DNA of 64,000 nt from DASWJZ01 sp963846475 (GTDB lineage Bacteria; Pseudomonadota; Alphaproteobacteria; Rhizobiales; Afifellaceae), in assembly GCA_963846475.1 (NCBI GenBank), contig CAWJVZ010000004.1, positions 62,001 to 126,000 on the forward strand, read 5' to 3'. The stretch's first letter is position 1, and the number at the start of each line of letters is the position of its first letter. The translations under genes and the position numbers were made by a program. This document shows positions 38,209 to 46,453 of this stretch, in pieces. Under the pieces are notes generated by a model. It saw only the letters and a list, made by a program, of their open reading frames with translations. It was not told where the DNA came from and did not search any database.

Positions 38209-39041
38209 GCGCTCCGCCGTTCCTCTCCCTGCGTGGGCTCGGCGTCACCTACCGCAGCGGGGTCCGCGCCGTTGCCGCGCTCCGCGACGTAAGCTTCGAC
38301 CTTGGCGTCGGCCGAAGGCTCGCCGTCATTGGCGAGAGCGGTTCCGGCAAGTCCACGCTCGCGCATGCCGTTGCAGGCCTGTTGCCGGGCAATGCGGTGG
38401 TGAGCGGCAGCCTCGCCTTTCCGGCCCTTGCCGCGCCACCGCGCCTCGGCCGGGACATCGGCGTGGTGTTCCAAGACCCGAGCGGCAGCCTCGACCCAGT
38501 GCTGTCCGTCGGCCGCCAACTCGCCGAGGTTGTCGTGGTGCATGAGGGGCTGAGCTGGCGCGCGGCAAGGGTGCGGGCGGCCGAGCTTCTCGAACGGGTC
38601 CACATTCCGCGCGCCCGCGAGCGCCTGGGAGGATTCCCGCACGAATTTTCCGGCGGCCAGCGGCAGCGCATCGCCATCGCCGCCGCGCTCGCCGCCGGCC
38701 CGAAACTTCTCATCGCGGACGAGCCGACCAGCGCCCTCGACACAGTGGTGCAGCGCGAGCTCGTGACGCTGTTCGACGAACTGGCGCGCGAGGAGGGCCT
38801 GACGCTGCTGTTCGTGACGCACGACATCGCGCTTGCCTCGGAGCTCGCCGACGAGGTGGCCGTGTTCTATGCGGGCAGGCTGGTCGAAACCGGCCCGGCG
38901 GCGCGGGTCTTCGCCGATCCCGCGCACGCCTATACACGCGCGCTTCTCGCCACGCGCCTCGACCTCTACATGCCTGTCGGCAGATGGCTGCCGGAGATCG
39001 ACCCGGCAGATTTCTCGGTGCGGATCCCGCAAGCAGGATGA
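38205..39041 (+). CDS. Peptide-type ABC transporter ATP-binding protein (DppD-like)
   Basis: A 278-residue ATPase. Walker A GESGSGKSTLAHAV, signature FSGGQRQRIAIAAAL, Walker B LLIADEPTSALD, switch VTHDIALASELAD, and the C-terminal oligopeptide-type extension HAYTRALLATRLD. TTG 38205 is accepted as the start because it overlaps the previous stop in the same way as the other junctions of this operon. No obvious Cys motif of the Fe-S type is present. Confidence 0.88.
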   Translation: MSAPPFLSLRGLGVTYRSGVRAVAALRDVSFDLGVGRRLAVIGESGSGKSTLAHAVAGLLPGNAVVSGSLAFPALAAPPRLGRDIGVVFQDPSGSLDPVLSVGRQLAEVVVVHEGLSWRAARVRAAELLERVHIPRARERLGGFPHEFSGGQRQRIAIAAALAAGPKLLIADEPTSALDTVVQRELVTLFDELAREEGLTLLFVTHDIALASELADEVAVFYAGRLVETGPAARVFADPAHAYTRALLATRLDLYMPVGRWLPEIDPADFSVRIPQAG

Positions 39042-39808
39042 TGACGGCAGGCCCGCTGCTCGCGGTGACTGGGCTGCGCAAGGCGTTCCGCGGCGCCGCC
39101 GCCCTCCGGGCCGTCGACCTGGAGGTTTTCCCGGGAGAAACGCTGGCGCTCGCCGGCGCCTCCGGATCGGGCAAGACGACGCTGGCCCGCTGCATTCTCC
39201 GACTCATCGAGCCCGATTCCGGCCACATCCGTTTCGCCGGAATCGACATCACCGGCCTGCGCGGCGAGCGGCTTCGAGAAATCCGGCCGCGCATGCAGAT
39301 GGTGTTCCAGGACCCGATGGCGGCCTTCAATCCGCGCGCCACGGTCGCGCGCATCGTCGGCGACCCGCTGCGTATTCACGCGCTCGTGCCACGCTCGGAG
39401 CGGCGCGACGCGATCATCAGGCTCCTTGCACGCGTCGGGCTGCCGCCCGAGATGGCGGATCGCCGCCCGCACGAAATGTCCGGGGGCCAGCGCCAGCGCG
39501 TCGCCATCGCGCGCGCCATCGCCACCAAGCCGGACCTTATCGTGCTTGACGAGCCGGTTTCCTCACTCGACGTCTCCGTGCGGGCGCGCATTCTCAACCT
39601 CCTCATGCGGCTGCAGGAGGAAAGCGGCGTCGCCTATCTGTTCGTCTCGCACGATCTGGCGGTCGTGCGGGCGGTGGCGGATCGCGTGGCGATCATGGCC
39701 GACGGGCAGATCGTCGAGAGCGGCAAGCCGGACGAGGTTTTCCGCATGCCGCAGGCGGAGGCGACGCGCGCCTTGGTGGCCGCCGTCCCCCGCCTGCGCA
39801 TCCTATGA
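39038..39808 (+). CDS. Peptide-type ABC transporter ATP-binding protein (DppF-like)
   Basis: A 256-residue ATPase starting at ATG 39038 (or 39041). Walker A GASGSGKTTLARC, Q-loop MQMVFQDPMAAFNP, signature MSGGQRQRVAIARAI, Walker B LIVLDEPVSSLDVS. The C-terminus is shorter than a usual DppF. Last gene of the operon; its final 6 bases overlap the convergent end of the pyridoxine 4-oxidase gene, so the two transcripts run into each other with no terminator between them. Confidence 0.88.
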   Translation: MMTAGPLLAVTGLRKAFRGAAALRAVDLEVFPGETLALAGASGSGKTTLARCILRLIEPDSGHIRFAGIDITGLRGERLREIRPRMQMVFQDPMAAFNPRATVARIVGDPLRIHALVPRSERRDAIIRLLARVGLPPEMADRRPHEMSGGQRQRVAIARAIATKPDLIVLDEPVSSLDVSVRARILNLLMRLQEESGVAYLFVSHDLAVVRAVADRVAIMADGQIVESGKPDEVFRMPQAEATRALVAAVPRLRIL

Positions 39809-41356
39809 GCCGTGGAGTCCGGGCCAGACCCCCTTGGCCCATTGTTCCGCGAGGGCGACGACAGCTGCGTTCACCGGCCCTGTGGTGATCGCCGGAATTA
39901 CGGAGCCGTCGACGACGAACAGGTTCTCGAGACCGCGCAGCTTCAGATCGCCGTCGACCACCACCTCCGCATGGCGGCCCATGCGGCACGTGCCGACCGG
40001 ATGGTGGTGGGTGATCGCGGCATCGCGCAGAAAGGCATCCAGCGCCGCATCGGTCTGAACCTCGCGTCCGGGGAGCAGCTCCTGCCCACGCCATTCGTCG
40101 AGCGGCGCCGCCTTGCCGATCAGGCGGGCCAAGCGCAGGCTTGCACGAAAGGTTTGGCGGTCGTGCTCGGTCGAGAGATAGGCGGGGTCGATGATGGGCG
40201 GATCGGCCGAACCCGGACCGGAAATGCGGATGGCGCCGCAACTCGTCGGATGCGTGACGCCGCACATCAGCGTGTAGGCGCTGCCGATCGCCGGGCGCGA
40301 AAAACGCTCGCTGACCGCAGGCAGGACAACGCAGGCGACGACGCAGTCGGGCGCCCCCTCCGCTCGGCTGGGATCGCTGCTGTGCAGATACATGAGCGAT
40401 TCGGAATGCTGCAGGCGCGAAGGCGGCACCGGTCGGCGTGAGCCGAAAACCAGCCCGGCGGCGAGCAGATGGTCGTGCAGGTTCCGCCCGACGCCCGGCA
40501 GCGCGAGGCGGACCGGAACGCCGGCTGCTTGCAGGACGAGGGGATCGCCGATGCCTGACCGCATCAGCAGGAGCGGCGACGCCACCGTGCCGGCGGAAAC
40601 GACGATCGTATGTGCATAAAGCGTCTGCGTGGCGCCGCCGCGCCGGATCTCGACGCCCGCGACCCGGCTCCCTTCGATCAGCAGGCGCTCAACGTTGGTG
40701 CCGGTCAGAAGCGTCAGCCGCGCCCTCGTCTCAGCCGTCAGATAGGCATCGGCGCCGCTGACGCGCTTGCCGTCGCGGATCGTGAGCGAATTGGCTGCCA
40801 CGCCCGCCAGCCGCCCGGCATTGTGATCGCCCAGATTCGGCGCGCCGACAGCGCCCCCGGCTGCCATGAAGGCCTGCACCAACGGATGCAGCTCGGCCGC
40901 GGGCAACAGGACGGGGAGGGGGCCAGCGTCCCCATGTGCTGCCGAAGCACCACCGAAAAAATTCTCGCTGCGGCAGAAGGCGGGCAGCAGCGCCTCATAA
41001 GACCAGCGGGCGCCGCCCGCCTCGGCCCAGGCGGCGAAATCGTCGGGATGGCCACGCACATGCGCCATGGCGTTGATGGCGCTCGACCCGCCGACGATGC
41101 GGCCGCGCGGCCAAGCATGGACGCGGCCGTTCGTCCCGGCCTGCGGCGTTGTGCGATAATCCCAGTCGTAGCTCCGGGCGCTGAGAAACGGCCATTGCAG
41201 CGGATCGGCGATGTCCGGATCGTCCGGCTCGCCGCCCGCTTCCACGAGAGCGACCGACAGCGTTGGATTTTCGGACAGCCGGGCGGCGACGACCGAGCCG
41301 GCAGAGCCGGCACCGACGACGATAACGTCCAAGCCGGGAGCGCTGGTCAGGCCCAC
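39803..41356 (-). CDS. pno: Pyridoxine 4-oxidase (GMC flavoenzyme)
   Basis: A ~517-residue GMC oxidoreductase that oxidises pyridoxine to pyridoxal with O2. GTG 41356 is taken as start (GLTSAPGLDVIVVGAGSAGS, the FAD dinucleotide fold). As I recall the Mesorhizobium loti enzyme, shared features are RSYDWDYRTTPQAGT, the run PVPPSRLQHSES, GSAYTLMCGVTHPTS, and the catalytic ITHHHPVGTCRMG. The shared PVPPSRLQHSES run makes this more specific than a generic choline dehydrogenase call. It lies ~15 kb from transaminase, lactonase and dehydrogenase genes of the same pathway. The open frame continues upstream to 41950, but that extension is not GMC-like. Confidence 0.8.
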   Translation of the reverse strand: MGLTSAPGLDVIVVGAGSAGSVVAARLSENPTLSVALVEAGGEPDDPDIADPLQWPFLSARSYDWDYRTTPQAGTNGRVHAWPRGRIVGGSSAINAMAHVRGHPDDFAAWAEAGGARWSYEALLPAFCRSENFFGGASAAHGDAGPLPVLLPAAELHPLVQAFMAAGGAVGAPNLGDHNAGRLAGVAANSLTIRDGKRVSGADAYLTAETRARLTLLTGTNVERLLIEGSRVAGVEIRRGGATQTLYAHTIVVSAGTVASPLLLMRSGIGDPLVLQAAGVPVRLALPGVGRNLHDHLLAAGLVFGSRRPVPPSRLQHSESLMYLHSSDPSRAEGAPDCVVACVVLPAVSERFSRPAIGSAYTLMCGVTHPTSCGAIRISGPGSADPPIIDPAYLSTEHDRQTFRASLRLARLIGKAAPLDEWRGQELLPGREVQTDAALDAFLRDAAITHHHPVGTCRMGRHAEVVVDGDLKLRGLENLFVVDGSVIPAITTGPVNAAVVALAEQWAKGVWPGLHGS

Positions 41357-41652
41357 GCCGGCGCGATCTCGCCGCTGCCGCGCAAGGCCTCCAACGCGCG
41401 CCGCAGCTGATGGCGCTTCACATTGAGCTGTCCCGCCAGCACCCGCTCCGATCGGATGGCGCTCGAGCCGGCTGCCTGGATCAGCGGCTGCAGCCCATCC
41501 GAGCCATTCACTGCGTAAAGCTCCGGAGGCAGCAGCTCTTTGTCGCCGCATCTTTGTTCGGCTGGATCGTGGCGAGCCGCCCGGGTTCGTCGCTGGACAT
41601 GGTTCCGCTTGCTGCCGCCCGTCTTGTGACGATGAAGCCGGCCGGCACGCAC
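41347..41652 (-). CDS. Possible GntR-type winged-helix fragment upstream of pyridoxine oxidase
   Basis: The C-terminal 50 residues of this frame (LQPLIQAAGSSAIRSERVLA, then GQLNVKRHQLRRALEALRGSG) match the GntR winged-helix pattern 'SER-x-LA-x-x-L-x-V-x-R-x-x-x-R-x-AL-x-x-L-x-x-x-G'. The N-terminal half is Arg-rich and not convincing, and no effector domain is present. It overlaps the start of the oxidase gene by 10 bp. It may be a truncated regulator of the B6 genes or a short DNA-binding protein. Confidence 0.4.
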   Translation of the reverse strand: MRAGRLHRHKTGGSKRNHVQRRTRAARHDPAEQRCGDKELLPPELYAVNGSDGLQPLIQAAGSSAIRSERVLAGQLNVKRHQLRRALEALRGSGEIAPAWA

Positions 41653-41731
41653 GCGTCAATAGCGATTGGTTGCGCTGGTTGACAAGTTTGGCTCCCGATG
41701 GTCGATCTGTCCCGCTCCTTCGGACGCCTGC

Positions 41732-43384
41732 ATGCCGGCCAGCCCGAATTTCGACTACATCGTCGTCGGCGCCGGCTCGGCCGGCTGCACCCTCGCCGCA
41801 CGTCTGACGGAGGACGGCTCGGCGCGCGTGCTTCTTCTGGAGGCGGGCGGATGGGACCGGGATCCGTGGATCCACATTCCGCTCGGCTGGGGCAAGATCC
41901 TCAAACAGCGGCTGCACGACTGGATGTATTTCAGCGGCCCTGAGGAACATGCCGACGGGCGCCAGGTGGAATGCGCGCGCGGCAAGGTGGTGGGCGGGTC
42001 GTCCTCGACCAACGCGATGGCCTTCGTGCGCGGCAACCGTGGCGACTACGACCGCTGGGCCGAAGCCGGACTGAGCGGCTGGTCCTATGCCGACGTGCTA
42101 CCCTATTTCCGCAAGCTGGAGCGCTGGGAAGGCGGCGCGGACGCCTATCGCGGCGGCGACGGCCCGCTGACTACGCAGTTCTGCCGCTACGAGGACCCGC
42201 TGCTTGCCGCCTATGCGGAAGCGGGGCGGACCGCCGGCTATCCGTGGACCGAAGACTATAACGGCGCCCGGCAGGAAGGTTTTGGGCGCCTGCAGATGAC
42301 GATCCGCAACGGTCGCCGCTGCAGCGCCGCGACGGCCTATCTGCGTCCCGCCTTGAAGCGTCCCAATCTGACGGTCGCGGTGAAGGCGCTCGCCACGCGC
42401 ATCCTCTTCGAGGGAAGCCGCGCCGTCGGCGTCGAGTACCGCGAGGGCGCGGATACTGTTCAGGCGCGGGCCGGGCGCGAGGTGATTCTGGCCGGCGGCG
42501 TCATCAACTCGCCGCAGCTTCTGATGCTCTCCGGCGTGGGCGACGCGGAAGAGCTCGCCCGCCATTCGATTCCGGTGAAGATCGCGCTGCCGGGCGTCGG
42601 CAGGAACCTGCAGGACCATGCCTCGGTGATCCTCATGTACCGGCGCAAGGAGCCGAGCCCATTCCTCCGCGCCATGCGCGCCGACAGGATCGCCCGTGCC
42701 ATCCCGCAGGCCTATTTCCTCGGCACCGGCTTCGCGTCTGACGTGCCCGGCGGCGTCGTGGCGTTCCTGAAGTCGCGCTCCGAGGCGCCGCTGCCGGACC
42801 TGCAGATCCTGCTCACCTCCGCCTCGCTCGGCGGCCACCCCTATTTCGCGCCGATCAGGCCGCCTTTTCCGGACATGTTCGCCGCGCGCATCGTGCTCCT
42901 GCATCCCGAGAGCCGCGGCTTCGTCGGCCTCCGATCCACGGATCCGGCCGCGCATCCGGCCATCCTGCAGAACCTCCTCTCCACCGATGCAGACCGGCGC
43001 ACCCTTCGTGACGGCATCCGGCTGACCCGGGAGATCGCCGCGCAGCCCGCCATGGCGCCGTTCGTCGCCGCAGAGGCAGTGCCCGGGATCGGCAAGGCGA
43101 CCGACGCGGAGCTCGACGCTTACATGCGCGCCACCGCCATCACGGTGCATCACCCGCTCGGCACCTGCCGCATGGGCGCCCACAGAGATGAGATGGCGGT
43201 GGTCGATCCGGAGCTGAGGGTGCGGGGGGCGGAGGGGCTGCGCGTGGTCGACGCCTCGGTGATGCCCGAGATGATAAGCGGCAACATCAACGCGGCGGTC
43301 GTCATGATCGCCGAGAAAGCCGCCGACATGATCCGCGGCCGGCCGCCTTTGGCGCCGATGTTCAACATGAAGCAGTCCCCATAG
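41732..43384 (+). CDS. GMC oxidoreductase, candidate 4-pyridoxate dehydrogenase
   Basis: A 550-residue GMC flavoenzyme. FAD motif FDYIVVGAGSAGCTLAARL; GMC signature ARGKVVGGSSSTNAMAFVRG; catalytic HHPLGTCRMG with a second conserved Asn in SGNINAAVVM. Such proteins are often annotated as choline or alcohol dehydrogenase. The pathway context suggests another reading: 4-pyridoxic acid dehydrogenase of Mesorhizobium loti is, as I recall, a GMC enzyme, and this gene is divergent from pyridoxine oxidase and close to the FHMPC dehydrogenase gene that would use its product. The family is certain, the substrate inferred. Confidence 0.7.
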   Translation: MPASPNFDYIVVGAGSAGCTLAARLTEDGSARVLLLEAGGWDRDPWIHIPLGWGKILKQRLHDWMYFSGPEEHADGRQVECARGKVVGGSSSTNAMAFVRGNRGDYDRWAEAGLSGWSYADVLPYFRKLERWEGGADAYRGGDGPLTTQFCRYEDPLLAAYAEAGRTAGYPWTEDYNGARQEGFGRLQMTIRNGRRCSAATAYLRPALKRPNLTVAVKALATRILFEGSRAVGVEYREGADTVQARAGREVILAGGVINSPQLLMLSGVGDAEELARHSIPVKIALPGVGRNLQDHASVILMYRRKEPSPFLRAMRADRIARAIPQAYFLGTGFASDVPGGVVAFLKSRSEAPLPDLQILLTSASLGGHPYFAPIRPPFPDMFAARIVLLHPESRGFVGLRSTDPAAHPAILQNLLSTDADRRTLRDGIRLTREIAAQPAMAPFVAAEAVPGIGKATDAELDAYMRATAITVHHPLGTCRMGAHRDEMAVVDPELRVRGAEGLRVVDASVMPEMISGNINAAVVMIAEKAADMIRGRPPLAPMFNMKQSP

Positions 43385-43656
43385 GGTCCGGTGGCCGTTC
43401 AGCTTTCCGGAAAATTCCTCGATGCCGAACATCGCCCGAACATGCCATGCTCTAGAACGAGCATCGGCCGAGCCGATCAAGAGCAGGCTTCCTCGCACGG
43501 TTTGCTCGGTCCGTTTTCCGGCGAGGCCACTTGGCCGGCTGCCGCTGTGACCGAATTCACCGCGCCGGACGGCTCCGTTTTTGCATTTGCTGGCGCCAAA
43601 TGTCGGCCCTATGGTTGGACCAATTCGACAAAAATGGTTCTGGCGAAAGGAATGGC

Positions 43657-44805
43657 ATGAACGCGCAGCCGGCCCGCGACCGCAGCAATCGCGACATCGC
43701 GCTAAAGGCCCTCTACGACGACCTCTACGCCAGGAACATGTTCCCGTTCTGGGCAACCTCTTCCGACGTCGATCACGACGAGATCAAGCAGCTGATGGGG
43801 AGCGCCAAGGCCGTCCCCTTCGTTTGGTCCTTTGCCGAAGACATCGAGCCGATCCTGCGGCGCGCCGCCGAGCTGGTCACAATGGACGATTCCGAGCGCC
43901 GCTCGCTCATTCTGGTCAATCCGGGCCTTGCGCCGAAACGCGCGACCGTCACCACGATGTACACGGCCTACCGGCTGAACGACCCGAACGAGATCATGCC
44001 GCCGCACCGCCATTCGCCGAGCGCCGTTCGCTTCGGCCTGACTGGCAGCGGCAATTTCACCGGCGTCGACGGCGAGGACATCGTGTTCGGCCCGGGCGAC
44101 ATGGTGCTGACGCCGAACGACACCTGGCACCACCACGGCACGGTCGGCGACGAGCCGGCGGTCAACCTCTCAGTCCTCGACCTGCCGCTGGTGGAGCATC
44201 TCAACGCCATCCATTTCGAACACGATTATTCCGAGATGGAGGACGGCAAGCCCGTCCGTAAGAAAGTGCAGTCGGCGCGCTACCCTTCGGACTACTCGCA
44301 GCGCATATACGGGCATGGCGGCGTGCTGCCGCGTTTCGTGCGCCACGACCGGGGCTCGGCGCTGTCCTCGCCCATGTACGTCTACCGCTGGGAGATGATG
44401 CGCGAGGTCCTGGAGAAGCATCAGGACTGGGACGGCGACCCCTACGAAGCGCTGATGGTAGAGTATGTCGACCCAACCACCGGCGCCCCGGTGTTCAAGA
44501 CCATCACCTTCTTCGTGCAGATGCTGCGGCCGGGCGAACGGACGCGGCCGCTCCGCCAGACGTCGAGCCTCCTTGTCGCGCCGTTCGAGGGCAGCGGCCA
44601 CTCGATCGTCGACGGCAAGCGTCACGACTGGAAGCAGTTCGACACGCTCGCCGTGCCGGGCGGCGCCTGGTGCGAGCACGTCAACGGCTCCGACCGCGAC
44701 CCGGTGTTCCTCTTCGTCGCGAGCGACGAGCCCGCCCTGAAGGCTTTCGCACTCCATAAGAAATGGGGGCGCGAGGCATCGGGCGACGTGGTGCGCCTCG
44801 TCTAA
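43657..44805 (+). CDS. Gentisate/salicylate 1,2-dioxygenase-like bicupin
   Basis: A 382-residue bicupin starting at ATG 43657 behind GAAAGGA. Cupin 1 (about residues 100-165) has PPHRHSPSAVRFGLTGSG, a His pair, and DTWHHHG with a third metal His, the ferrous-iron set of the gentisate dioxygenase family. Cupin 2 (about 290-360) lacks an obvious full His set. These enzymes cleave aromatic rings between a carboxylate- and a hydroxyl-bearing carbon. Most members use gentisate, some use salicylate or hydroxynaphthoate. No maleylpyruvate hydrolase or fumarylacetoacetase is nearby, but B6 catabolic genes are, so a pyridine substrate is worth considering. Confidence 0.75.
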   Translation: MNAQPARDRSNRDIALKALYDDLYARNMFPFWATSSDVDHDEIKQLMGSAKAVPFVWSFAEDIEPILRRAAELVTMDDSERRSLILVNPGLAPKRATVTTMYTAYRLNDPNEIMPPHRHSPSAVRFGLTGSGNFTGVDGEDIVFGPGDMVLTPNDTWHHHGTVGDEPAVNLSVLDLPLVEHLNAIHFEHDYSEMEDGKPVRKKVQSARYPSDYSQRIYGHGGVLPRFVRHDRGSALSSPMYVYRWEMMREVLEKHQDWDGDPYEALMVEYVDPTTGAPVFKTITFFVQMLRPGERTRPLRQTSSLLVAPFEGSGHSIVDGKRHDWKQFDTLAVPGGAWCEHVNGSDRDPVFLFVASDEPALKAFALHKKWGREASGDVVRLV

Positions 44806-44814
44806 ACAGAAGTC

Positions 44815-44832
44815 GGGCCGCTTCGGCGGCCC
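44815..44832 (+). terminator. UUCG hairpin after the dioxygenase gene
   Basis: GGGCCGC (44815-44821), loop TTCG, GCGGCCC (44826-44832), 10 bp after the stop. The following sequence has no T run, so it may stabilise the 3' end rather than terminate. Confidence 0.45.
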
Positions 44833-44922
44833 GCGACCTCTCCCCGACGATCCTGCCGAAATGTCTAATACCCGGAATCATTCGAACGTGACACGGAAGG
44901 TTGTCATCCTCGGGCGTGACCC

Positions 44923-46333
44923 TACCGGATTCACACATTTCTGAGGAGCCATCCGTGTTTCATGGCGTGGTAGCGGATGAGCCCGTTGAAGATGACGACG
45001 GGTCCTGGCTTGCCGTAATAGCCGGTCCACCCGCCGAGGCGGGCGAAGACCCAGCTGACGAAGGCGAGCGAGCCTTTCGGGTGGGGGTTTTTCTGCCGTT
45101 CGGTTTTGCCTTCAAGGCTTTCGCTCACCGCCTCCAGGATCGGCTGCTCGTCCGGGTCGAAGGCGTCCTGGAGCGGCCGCCGCCCAGCGGCGTCGCGCTC
45201 GCGCACGAGCTGAAGGACGATGATTGCGGCAATCAGGGCGGCGGCGGCCAGCTTCTCGAACGGCTCCTCGTCGGCGATGCGCAGTGCTTCGATGTCGAAG
45301 CCCTTAGTCTTGAGGGTGCGGAACAGCTGCTCGATGGTCCAACGCTCACGGTAGAAGCCGACGATGCGGCGGGCGTCGGCGATGTCGTTGACGGCATGGC
45401 TGGTGAGGAGGAGCCAGTGCGCGGCGGCGGCGCCTTCAGGCGGCTCGATCTCGCGCGAGGCGACGAGCGTCAGCCGCACGCTGTTCGGCAGGGCGGCGCG
45501 GTCACCCGGCCGGCGGTTCTGCGGAGCGGCGATCTCCACCTCGGCGAAGCGAAGGGAAAGGGTGGCGGTGCGCGCCTTGCGGCCGGGGGCGGCGGGAAGC
45601 TCGACTGTCATGCGGCCGGCCTCCGGCAGCGTCTCGGCCCGGGCGAACAGGCGGGCGCCGTCGGCGAGCGAGCGGTCCTGGCCGGCGCGGATCAGCACCT
45701 CGACGCCGCACGGCTTGAGCACGAAGTCCTCATAGATGTCGCCCTCGCGATCGGCGACGACGGTGACCCGCGCCGCCCCCGCCTCGATCAGCTCGGCGGC
45801 GCGCTCCGCTCCCGCCAGCCAGCGCCGGCTCTGTTTCTCGGCAAAGCCGCGCTCTTTGCGCCGGTGCCGGTCGCCTTCACCCATCGGCAGGAACTCGGCA
45901 TGCACCAGCCCAAGCAGAGAGCCGGTGAGCGCATCCACGGCGATGGTGGGATGCAGCGCGATGCCGCTGCCGTCCGCTGCCATGCGCACCGTGGTGGTGT
46001 CCTGGATGGCCAGAACATGCCGTCCCGCCACCCCGCTTGCAGTGCGCCGGGCGGCGCTCGCCACCATCTCGGCGACGGTCACCGCAGAATTGCGCAGGAA
46101 GCGGGTGATGCGCATCTCGCCGGCGCGGTCGCCCCCCAGCCGGCGCACCCGCGCCGGCCCTCCAGCAACCAGCCGCTCCAGCAGGAAGACCCCCCTTTTT
46201 GCAGCCGGCGGTCGCCAAACCGACCGAGCCCCATCGCGTCCATTGCAATGCTCCGCTCCAAGCGAATCACCGCCAGAGCGAGTCAGAACCACCCCCGCCG
46301 CGCAACCCCATTCAAAAGATGTGTGAATGTCGT
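44923..46333 (-). mobile_element. IS4-family insertion sequence
   Basis: A 1411-bp element. The ends are inverted repeats: TACCGGATTCACACATT at 44923 and, read inward from 46333, TACGACATTCACACATC. An exact 11-bp direct repeat GGGCGTGACCC flanks it (44912-44922 and 46334-46344), a target duplication of the size made by IS4-family elements (9-12 bp; the true length could be 9 if the ends are CTAC). Removing the element and one repeat restores the palindromic repeat seen intact at 58391. Confidence 0.9.
44931..46243 (-). CDS. IS4-family transposase, with a frameshift at an A5G6 run
   Basis: A DDE transposase. Visible are LAIQDTTTV (first Asp), VTVVADREGDIYED (second Asp), and FYRERWTIEQLFRTLKTKGF, which fits the IS4 YREK signature (Y-2-R-3-E-6-K). 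The N-terminus MDAMGLGRFGDRRLQKG begins at 46243 in one frame, and the rest (VFLLERLVAGGPARVRRLGG onward) is in another. The change occurs at the minus-strand run AAAAAGGGGGG (46190-46200). This could be a homopolymer reading error or a slippery site for frameshifting. Otherwise intact. Confidence 0.85.
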
Positions 46334-46453
46334 AGGGCGTGACCCGAGGACCCAGGCTGCAGCGTTTCGGCTTGGGTTCTCGGGTCTCCGCTTCGCTCCG
46401 CCCGAAAATGACACCGTTGAGGTCTGACTCACTTATCTGGGAAGTGCGTACTA

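Noticed and set aside
34758..39808. The second peptide-type ABC operon as the B6 importer
   Set aside because: It is convergent with pyridoxine oxidase and separated from the other B6 genes. The binding protein is a typical family 5 peptide-type protein, so the BMP system is the better candidate.
39803..41950. A 715-residue frame for the minus-strand GMC enzyme
   Set aside because: The ~200 upstream residues have no GMC or signal-peptide character and overlap the divergent GMC gene on the other strand. The FAD motif begins just after GTG 41356.
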